Virus record (IMG/VR): IMGVR_UViG_3300046007_005844
Coordinates: 1 to 25,657 of that record
Origin: a virus
Length of the DNA stretch: 25,657 bases
Reading direction: 5' to 3' (one strand)
The position numbers were made by a program, and so were the translations under genes. This document shows, one piece after another, positions 19,875 through 25,657 of this stretch (position 1 is its first letter; every line of letters begins with the position of its first letter). The notes below the pieces were generated by a model. The model ran no database searches. It was given only the letters and a program-made list of their open reading frames with translations, and was not told where the DNA came from.

Positions 19875-20972
19875 ATGAACGATTCAACTCCAACAACTCC
19901 AACAACTCCAACAACTCAACCAGCACCTACTACTCTCCCTATGACAAGAGTGAACCTAACCTTATCGTCAGAAGTAAAAGAAGTATTCAACGCTATTCAA
20001 AAGAAAGGTAAATTCTCACACAATGCGATGATTACTAAATTAGTAGATACTTACCTGAAATATAATGACGATAAACAAGCTGAAATCTACAGATACTGTG
20101 ATAATGTATTATCTGGAGAAATTCGAGATATAACACTTCAATTCCTAAATGACTTAGATTTATCAGATGTTCCTCAAATAGGCACAGAATTACGATTATT
20201 ACGCAAACGTGTGTCTACCCTAGAATCACAGATGACCCAGCTTCTACGGTGTCAGAATAATACCGATTCCAATACTAATTCCAATAGTAATTCAACCTTC
20301 GACTTTACCGACTTTATATTGTCGCACCAAGACAACGAATCTTCTACTCGTGTTCAAGAAACTTTAGTATCAACTGACCTATCTAACATCACGTCTAACA
20401 TCACGTCTAACAACTTATCTAACATCAATGTGTTCGATACCGATGTATCAGAAGTAACCTTACCTAGCTCCATCAAAACTTTTTCAAATAGAACGCTAGA
20501 TTCACTCATCGCTTATCAACTTGAATCTGTGTTAGGTAAAACATCTGAGGTATTCGACTACAATTATTATATTCAACACTATAGTGGACTCGCTTTGAGC
20601 AAAGATAAAATGACGAAATTAGCGGAACTTGTGTCCGAATTCAACACAGAACTTAACCTACTTCTTGAAACCCACTGTGATAACATCGAAATGTGTCGCT
20701 CGTTTCAGTTAGCTGGTACAGTTACAACACTTCAATCATACCTATCATTACGCTATAAAAATGAATTATCACAAGTGTGGAATGATAAAATATCATCCTT
20801 AACACTCAGCGAATTAGTTGTGATAATTGCACGCTTAAAACCATTCAAAGCTGAAAAATCTTTCATTGTAAGTTCAAACAATATAAAATCACCGCAAATG
20901 GCGATTAAATCTGTTCTAAATAAGAACTACGATTACATATTTAAAAATGTAGCATCATTTACTACTTTCTAA
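19875..20972 (+). CDS. Protein with N-terminal ribbon-helix-helix-like domain (365 aa)
   Basis: Low-complexity TPTTPTTPTT start, encoded by four 9-base repeats (19885-19920). Residues about 22-62 (MTRVNLTLSSEVKEVFNAIQKKGKFSHNAMITKLVDTYL) have the strand-helix-helix layout of MetJ/Arc-type DNA-binding domains. A helical segment at 95-125 (LRLLRKRVSTLESQMTQLL) may be a dimerising coiled coil. Residues 128-195 are a Ser/Asn/Thr linker with a 12-base DNA repeat (20381-20426). The last 160 residues form an unrecognised helical domain. An origin-binding or regulatory role is inferred from its place between the iterons and the primase. ATG preceded by AAAGGAAAC. Confidence 0.6.
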   Translation: MNDSTPTTPTTPTTQPAPTTLPMTRVNLTLSSEVKEVFNAIQKKGKFSHNAMITKLVDTYLKYNDDKQAEIYRYCDNVLSGEIRDITLQFLNDLDLSDVPQIGTELRLLRKRVSTLESQMTQLLRCQNNTDSNTNSNSNSTFDFTDFILSHQDNESSTRVQETLVSTDLSNITSNITSNNLSNINVFDTDVSEVTLPSSIKTFSNRTLDSLIAYQLESVLGKTSEVFDYNYYIQHYSGLALSKDKMTKLAELVSEFNTELNLLLETHCDNIEMCRSFQLAGTVTTLQSYLSLRYKNELSQVWNDKISSLTLSELVVIIARLKPFKAEKSFIVSSNNIKSPQMAIKSVLNKNYDYIFKNVASFTTF

Positions 20973-21033
20973 GAATCGAGCATAATCTAATATCACGCAT
21001 AAATAATTCATTTAAACAAAGGAACAACTCATC

Positions 21034-23631
21034 ATGACACAACCAACGCCCGAAAACTATTCTCCACGTTTATTTAAACCTGTGCGTAGCACAGGTGCAG
21101 AACCAAAACAACGTAATCACATTTATATTCCAAGCGAAATTAAACACAAGGATATGTGGCTTATTGCCTCAGGAGAAAACGGCGAGCCTGATGGTAAAAT
21201 ACCCTGTGTTGTAACGGATTCAGACAAACTACAACGATTCAGTAAGCGTATGGGTCATCTACCTTTACCTTATTCTATCGCTGAATCCATGTACGATAAA
21301 TACGGATATGATTTCGGCATCTGTCTTAACGCAGATGACCACTACTTTGTGATTGATTTAGACTATAAAAACCTGCCGCAATCAGATGTCGATAAACGAC
21401 TACCTATCTTCAAACAAATTCTACTCGCTTTTAAGGATTCGTACATCGAAGTATCTAAATCAGGCACGGGATTTCACATTCTATGTAAATCAGAACTTCT
21501 TATTGCTCGTAATTTTAGAAATCTCGGAATTGAAATGTATTCTTACCGAGACCGTTTCATCTTATTAACAGGAAATAAAATCACCGTGTCTAAAGTCGAC
21601 GATGAAATTATCATCCATGAAGATTATCTACAATCACCTACACAGAAGTCAGTTGCTTCCGTTAATGAACCTATTGGCTACCGTGATGAACAAATTACAC
21701 AATTGCTAACACAACTTGGTAATGCTCCCTGTGAGTCTGAAGAAATTGTGTTAGTCGAAGAACCGATTACTAAAACAAATGATGATGTGTTCAATGAAAT
21801 TATTACTACGTCCTTTTCTGAAAAACTATTTGAAATAACCTCTTTTACCACAGATACCGATTGGTCTACAACGAGATACCCTTCAGCATCTGAAGCGGTA
21901 CTTTCTTTCGTGTCGATTGTTGCAAGGTTCACTAAATCAAATGAACAGGTACGGAGTCTATTTAAAGAACTCTGTGATATTTCAAACCGTGATAAGTACA
22001 TCCGCTCGAACTATCATATCGATAGATGTTTAACGATTGTACGAACAGAACTCGATACTACTGAAGTTGACGACTTTATGAATAACACAATCAATATGTA
22101 TTACGAAAAACAAAAAGTCATTATGGAAAACAGAATTAAATCGGAAATGGAACTTTTGAACGCAATTGAATCCGCAGCAGAATTCTCTGATGATATGGAA
22201 TTGGATATGGTAGAAATTGAAAAACAATACTATGAAGAAAATGAAGCGTTTAGAGATATTCCTTATCCGCACGGTGTGGTAGGTGATATTGCGAGATTCT
22301 CTCATGCTACCGCGCCACATAAATTAAGAGTAGGTCACATTGCGTCAGCCTTAGTTACTATTGCAGGTATCATTGGTCGTCAGATTCGATTTAGAAGTTC
22401 CGCTACTAACCTAGCTATCATTGTGGTTGCACCTTCTACAATGGGCAAAGAGACCTGCGCTAAAACCTTAGCTGCTATTAGCAAATCCGTATCGTCTGTT
22501 GGTGGAGATAAATTCTTCTGTTTCGATAAAATTGCTTCAGGTGGTGCGCTTAGAACGCTAATGTCTTCTCGTGAATATGGAACTACCGCTGTTACATTAC
22601 CCGAATTCGCACAATTAGTCGAACAAATGAAACAAGGTAAAGATAACCCGATGTCAGGATTAAAGTCTGAACTTCTCGATGCTATCACAAAGAACTCCAA
22701 AGATTCTGTTTATGGTGGTTCACAACACGCTAATGCGGAGAATAATCGTGAAAGTATGGTTTCACCAGCCTTTTCAATGATTGGTGATACAGTACCTGAT
22801 TTCTATGATGGTGTGACAGAAGAAATGTGTAGTGGGGGATTCCTATCTCGATTTATCATTATGGAGCATGAAGGGACGACAAAATACAAATCTGACGATA
22901 ATGCTCACAAAGTACAAATTGAACGTAACCTTGTAGACGATTTAACAACATTAGTACAGCATATTCAAATTTTGCACAGTCGTAATGAATTTGTCGAAGT
23001 TGATGTGACGTGTCCGATTGTCGGATTAGAATTTAAGAAGTATGAAGAATACCTGCTCGCTAAATTTAATAAATCAAAAGACGAAGCGCATCGTCAAATC
23101 TACGGTAGAACCTTACTTAAAACGATGGTTGTTGCCACAATCTTAGCTTACACAAGAAACCATTGTAATCCACAAATAAGTATGGAAGATTTCTTATGGG
23201 CGCGTAACCTTATTATGCGCGATGTATTTAGAATTGAACACAAATTAAATAACGGCGAAATCGGAACATCTGAACGTACTTGCAGATTGAAAGTAGAGTC
23301 ACTTATTAAACGAATGGTTAATAGCTCGATAGAGCGTGATAAACTCGCTCAAGCAAAATGGGGCGATTTGCTTGATGTTGGTATTTTCTCACGCTCCATA
23401 TTATCACAACGATTACAAGGTCAATCATTTAAAATCGGGTCATTATCGAATATCAAAACGCTCGAACTTATTGTGGATAATATGATTAAAAATGGTGATA
23501 TTATGGAACTTTCACCTGAAGCTAAAGATGTATTAGGCGAAGCCTATAGTCGTTCGATTAGAGGTAAATACTACATCGTGAACTCACCTAAATATATTAA
23601 ACATTTAGAGAAGGTCATTAAAAATAAATAG
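21034..23631 (+). CDS. Primase-helicase: AEP primase fused to DUF3987-like ATPase
   Basis: 865 aa. N-terminal archaeo-eukaryotic primase domain (about 35-200): metal-binding IDLD (107-110), SKSGTGFHI (141-149) and RFILLTG (174-180). Residues about 275-340 (SASEAVLSFVSIVARFTK to YIRSNYHIDRCLTIVR) match the small helical domain after such primases. Residues about 408-650 form an ATPase of the DUF3987 kind: Walker A APSTMGKET (466-474), Walker B-like VTLPEFAQLVE (about 520-530) and MIGDTVPDFYD. The C-terminal part (about 730-865) is helical, possibly winged-helix. It primes and unwinds at the phage fork. ATG has an AAAGGAAC ribosome site. Confidence 0.85.
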   Translation: MTQPTPENYSPRLFKPVRSTGAEPKQRNHIYIPSEIKHKDMWLIASGENGEPDGKIPCVVTDSDKLQRFSKRMGHLPLPYSIAESMYDKYGYDFGICLNADDHYFVIDLDYKNLPQSDVDKRLPIFKQILLAFKDSYIEVSKSGTGFHILCKSELLIARNFRNLGIEMYSYRDRFILLTGNKITVSKVDDEIIIHEDYLQSPTQKSVASVNEPIGYRDEQITQLLTQLGNAPCESEEIVLVEEPITKTNDDVFNEIITTSFSEKLFEITSFTTDTDWSTTRYPSASEAVLSFVSIVARFTKSNEQVRSLFKELCDISNRDKYIRSNYHIDRCLTIVRTELDTTEVDDFMNNTINMYYEKQKVIMENRIKSEMELLNAIESAAEFSDDMELDMVEIEKQYYEENEAFRDIPYPHGVVGDIARFSHATAPHKLRVGHIASALVTIAGIIGRQIRFRSSATNLAIIVVAPSTMGKETCAKTLAAISKSVSSVGGDKFFCFDKIASGGALRTLMSSREYGTTAVTLPEFAQLVEQMKQGKDNPMSGLKSELLDAITKNSKDSVYGGSQHANAENNRESMVSPAFSMIGDTVPDFYDGVTEEMCSGGFLSRFIIMEHEGTTKYKSDDNAHKVQIERNLVDDLTTLVQHIQILHSRNEFVEVDVTCPIVGLEFKKYEEYLLAKFNKSKDEAHRQIYGRTLLKTMVVATILAYTRNHCNPQISMEDFLWARNLIMRDVFRIEHKLNNGEIGTSERTCRLKVESLIKRMVNSSIERDKLAQAKWGDLLDVGIFSRSILSQRLQGQSFKIGSLSNIKTLELIVDNMIKNGDIMELSPEAKDVLGEAYSRSIRGKYYIVNSPKYIKHLEKVIKNK

Positions 23632-23632
23632 T

Positions 23633-23692
23633 TTGACTTATAAACGAGTGTGAATTATTATTTCCACGCACTAACAAATCTGGTGCGTGGAA
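23633..23692 (+). promoter_or_regulatory. Promoter and adjoining 10-bp dyad before the helicase gene
   Basis: -35 TTGACT (23633-23638), 17-base spacer, -10 TATTAT (23656-23661). Directly after the -10 lies the perfect inverted repeat TTCCACGCAC / GTGCGTGGAA (23662-23671 / 23683-23692) with an 11-base loop. There is no T-run, so it looks like an operator over the start site or a stabilising leader hairpin rather than a terminator. Confidence 0.55.
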
Positions 23693-23722
23693 TAGTCCAT
23701 AACTTCATAAGGAAACTTAATC

Positions 23723-25309
23723 ATGTTTACCCCTTCAGCGCAACAATCTAACATCTTCGACTTCATCAAAAATAGTAACGGGAATCTAGTTATAACTGCC
23801 TTAGCTGGCACAGGTAAATCGACAACATTACTTCAATCGCTAACGTATCTTCCACCGAAATCAAAAGTTTTGATGGCGGCATTCAATAAGACTATTGCTG
23901 ATGAGTTATCAGATAAACTTAAAACTCGTAAATTAGATGTAGACGTAGTTGCTAAGACGTTTAATTCTATTGGTCATTCTTGTTTACTAAAGATTTTAAA
24001 TAAACAAGTCACGATGCTACATAAGAAGAAAACAACTATCGTAGGTACAGTCGTTAATCAGCTTATTCGTCTTAACGAATTAAACTTAGACCCGATAACA
24101 CTCAGTGTTATTCAAAGTAGTCAATCTGAACTTGAAACTGCTTTATCGTTTGCAGTAAGTATGGGTATCGCTCCTATATCTACAGTTAAACTGTTGGATG
24201 GTACACAGTTATCGCTACGAACAGACCTTGAAACAGGGTACAGTTTAACTAGAGAATCCTTAACTAAAATGTGCAATCGATATTCTATTTTACTTGATTC
24301 ATCCATCATGCCGTTTCTACCACAGATATTGGACACCTGTCTAACTGAGGTGGTCAGACTGGCTTTCGATGAAGGAGTAATTGATTTTGGCGACCAAGTC
24401 TATATACCTACACTAATGTCAGAAAACTATTTTTCAAAATACGATTTTGTGATGGTAGATGAAGCGCAAGATTTATCAGGATTACGACTTGCTATGATTA
24501 GTCGAACTTTGCACGATAATAGCAGAATAGTCTTTGTTGGAGATAAAAACCAATGTTTGTACGGATTTACAGGTAGTGATATTGAAATTTTCGATAACAT
24601 CGACAGTAAGTTTAATCCAGCGCATTTACCACTATCGGTAACTTATCGCTGTAGCAAACTTATCGTAGCACAAGCAAACGAAATTGTGCCTGATTTAGAA
24701 TCACATCCTTCATCCAAAGCAGGTGTGGTAAACGAATTTGGTTCAGGATGGTCACTAGATGACTTTGAGATAGGCGACCTAATTGTGAGCAGAACTAATG
24801 CACCTATCGTTAAGTTAGCATGGGGATTATTCAATGTCGGAAAACCTGCAAAACTATTAGGAAAGGATATTGGAAAAGGGTTGGTTGGTTTAATCTTTAA
24901 AATGAAAGCAAAATCACTTCCTGATTTATCCATCAGGTTGCGAGAGTATCTTCGCACAGAAACAGTTAAATATCTTAAAGAAGATAAAGAATACCTAATT
25001 GGTGTTTTAGAAGATAAGGTTAATTGTATCGACACAATGATAGAAAACAGCGTTAGCATAACATCCGTGAAACAACTTATTGATACTATTAACGAAAGAT
25101 TTGCTGACGGCGACCCTGACAAAGTAATTCGTTTAGCGAGTATTCACAAGTCAAAGGGCTTAGAATCAGACAGAGTGTGGTTTGTTAATCAAAGTATTAT
25201 TCCGATAAAATACGCGAAGTTAGATTGGCAGATTGAACAGGAATGGAACTGTAAATATGTTGCGATTACTAGAGCTAAGAGTGAGTTGAATTTTATCTCA
25301 GTCAATTAG
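23723..25309 (+). CDS. UvrD/Rep-like superfamily 1 DNA helicase
   Basis: 528 aa, a compact form of the family. Motifs in order: Walker A ALAGTGKST (26-34), Ia-like LMAAFNKTIADEL (50-62), Walker B VDEAQD (245-250), motif III FVGDKNQCLYGFTGSD (271-286), motif IV SVTYRCS (305-311), motif V ASIHKSKGLESD (472-483), motif VI YVAITRAKSEL (512-522). All catalytic residues appear present. It unwinds DNA 3' to 5' by family precedent, in replication, repair or recombination. It follows the primase-helicase with its own promoter. ATG preceded by ATAAGGAAAC. Confidence 0.9.
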   Translation: MFTPSAQQSNIFDFIKNSNGNLVITALAGTGKSTTLLQSLTYLPPKSKVLMAAFNKTIADELSDKLKTRKLDVDVVAKTFNSIGHSCLLKILNKQVTMLHKKKTTIVGTVVNQLIRLNELNLDPITLSVIQSSQSELETALSFAVSMGIAPISTVKLLDGTQLSLRTDLETGYSLTRESLTKMCNRYSILLDSSIMPFLPQILDTCLTEVVRLAFDEGVIDFGDQVYIPTLMSENYFSKYDFVMVDEAQDLSGLRLAMISRTLHDNSRIVFVGDKNQCLYGFTGSDIEIFDNIDSKFNPAHLPLSVTYRCSKLIVAQANEIVPDLESHPSSKAGVVNEFGSGWSLDDFEIGDLIVSRTNAPIVKLAWGLFNVGKPAKLLGKDIGKGLVGLIFKMKAKSLPDLSIRLREYLRTETVKYLKEDKEYLIGVLEDKVNCIDTMIENSVSITSVKQLIDTINERFADGDPDKVIRLASIHKSKGLESDRVWFVNQSIIPIKYAKLDWQIEQEWNCKYVAITRAKSELNFISVN

Positions 25310-25325
25310 TTGTGATGATTTTGAT

Positions 25326-25372
25326 TTCCAAAACATTTTCCAAAACATTTTTCAAAATACAACTTTCCAAAA
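25326..25372 (+). repeat. Short TTTCCAAAACAT repeats after the helicase gene
   Basis: CCAAAA (or TCAAAA) at 25328, 25340, 25352 and 25367: the first three are on a 12-base period. They lie 17 bases past the helicase stop and before the next promoter. A binding site array or a remnant of slippage; no hairpin was seen. Confidence 0.55.
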
Positions 25373-25424
25373 TAGGATTATTTGATGATTTAAAAATTAT
25401 TTTAGTTTTATTTGAATTTAGTTG

Positions 25425-25452
25425 TTGACACCAACGTAAAACTCATTATAAT
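25425..25452 (+). promoter_or_regulatory. Consensus sigma70 promoter near the right edge
   Basis: TTGACA (25425-25430), 16-base spacer, TATAAT (25447-25452), both perfect, preceded by an A/T-rich stretch. The best promoter in the window; drives the partial gene at 25527 and whatever follows. Confidence 0.85.
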
Positions 25453-25474
25453 ACGCAGCACTTAGACAGGTTTC

Positions 25475-25499
25475 GCCTTCTACCTACATAAAAGAAGGC
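25475..25499 (+). promoter_or_regulatory. Leader hairpin before the last gene
   Basis: 7-bp stem GCCTTCT / AGAAGGC with an 11-base loop in the leader, about 16 bases downstream of the expected start site and 27 bases before the ATG. The U-run after it is weak (AATTTATAT), so a stabilising 5' hairpin is more likely than an attenuator. Confidence 0.5.
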
Positions 25500-25526
25500 A
25501 ATTTATATAACTGAGAGAATTACACA

Positions 25527-25657
25527 ATGGCACATTTAATGACTAAAAAACAGTTCGATAACCTTAATGTGTTTGAACAACGCGATGTTAAATCAGCTAT
25601 CGCACAATTACACTCTACTCACATCTGGGTATCAATCACACTTAAAACACCACCTAA
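25527..25657 (+). CDS. Hypothetical protein (N-terminal part, cut by the right edge)
   Basis: 43 codons visible. Starts MAHLMTKKQFDNLNVFEQRD and continues VKSAIAQLHSTHIWVSITL. ATG lies 74 bases after the predicted start of a consensus promoter, with a GAGAG ribosome site. No family recognised from this part. High expression is expected from the promoter. Confidence 0.65.
   Translation, partial: MAHLMTKKQFDNLNVFEQRDVKSAIAQLHSTHIWVSITLKTPP

Noticed and set aside
19881-20426. Repeats in the ribbon-helix-helix gene considered as a CRISPR-like array
   Set aside because: Units are 9 or 12 bases, contiguous and in frame; there are no spacers.
22030-22700. Minus-strand frames opposite the primase-helicase gene
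   Set aside because: They lack ribosome sites and oppose a gene with full family motifs.

Overview
The window is part of an AT-rich tailed double-stranded DNA phage or prophage (Caudoviricetes). The evidence is a complete head-assembly module on the minus strand (small and large terminase, portal of the DUF4055 type, scaffold, major capsid protein, neck protein) and a replication module on the plus strand (primase-helicase, UvrD-like helicase). There are no tRNA, rRNA or host metabolic genes. A perfect match to the gammaproteobacterial rRNA-leader boxA, and many good sigma70-type promoters, suggest a gammaproteobacterial host. That host assignment is inference.

Layout: 1-11102 (minus) holds the morphogenesis genes, read from right to left: TerS, three small genes, TerL, a two-domain HNH endonuclease, small accessory genes (a lipoprotein, a DUF2158-like protein and others), an HU-like protein, a small gene, portal, scaffold, major capsid, then head-accessory and neck genes. 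11167-14556 (minus) holds a small membrane protein, a GIY-YIG/NUMOD3 endonuclease, a PAPS-reductase-like enzyme and a metallophosphoesterase. 14557-16570 holds a repeat region and an operon of three genes on the minus strand (32-aa membrane peptide, 409-aa zinc-cluster protein, 57-aa protein) that ends in a strong terminator. 16646-17440 is a long gene-free, highly structured segment that begins on the plus strand with an rRNA-like hairpin plus boxA. 17468-18242 is a second GIY-YIG endonuclease with its own promoter and structured leader. 18409-18907 is a possible regulator behind duplicated promoters. 18908-19464 is an AT-rich intergenic region with an 8-bp iteron-like array and is the likely origin or regulatory region. 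19465-25657 (plus) is the replication operon.

How it works together: minus-strand genes form many short transcription units, nearly all headed by a TTGACA-type promoter placed at or just past the end of the preceding gene, and several are closed by intrinsic terminators. This fits use of host RNA polymerase. The plus-strand operon makes the replication proteins.

The most unusual features are: (1) the boxA-led, roughly 700-nt candidate structured non-coding RNA at 16674-17380; (2) leaders of both GIY-YIG genes with the same four-segment A-B-A'-B' layout, in which B' carries the Shine-Dalgarno sequence and B is its complement; at 18092-18202 both helices can be 17 bp; (3) an internally duplicated HNH endonuclease whose second copy lacks the first motif histidine; (4) paired hairpins displaying the same 13-nt loop sequence between scaffold and capsid genes. 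All functions are inferred from motifs read by eye; no database search was possible.
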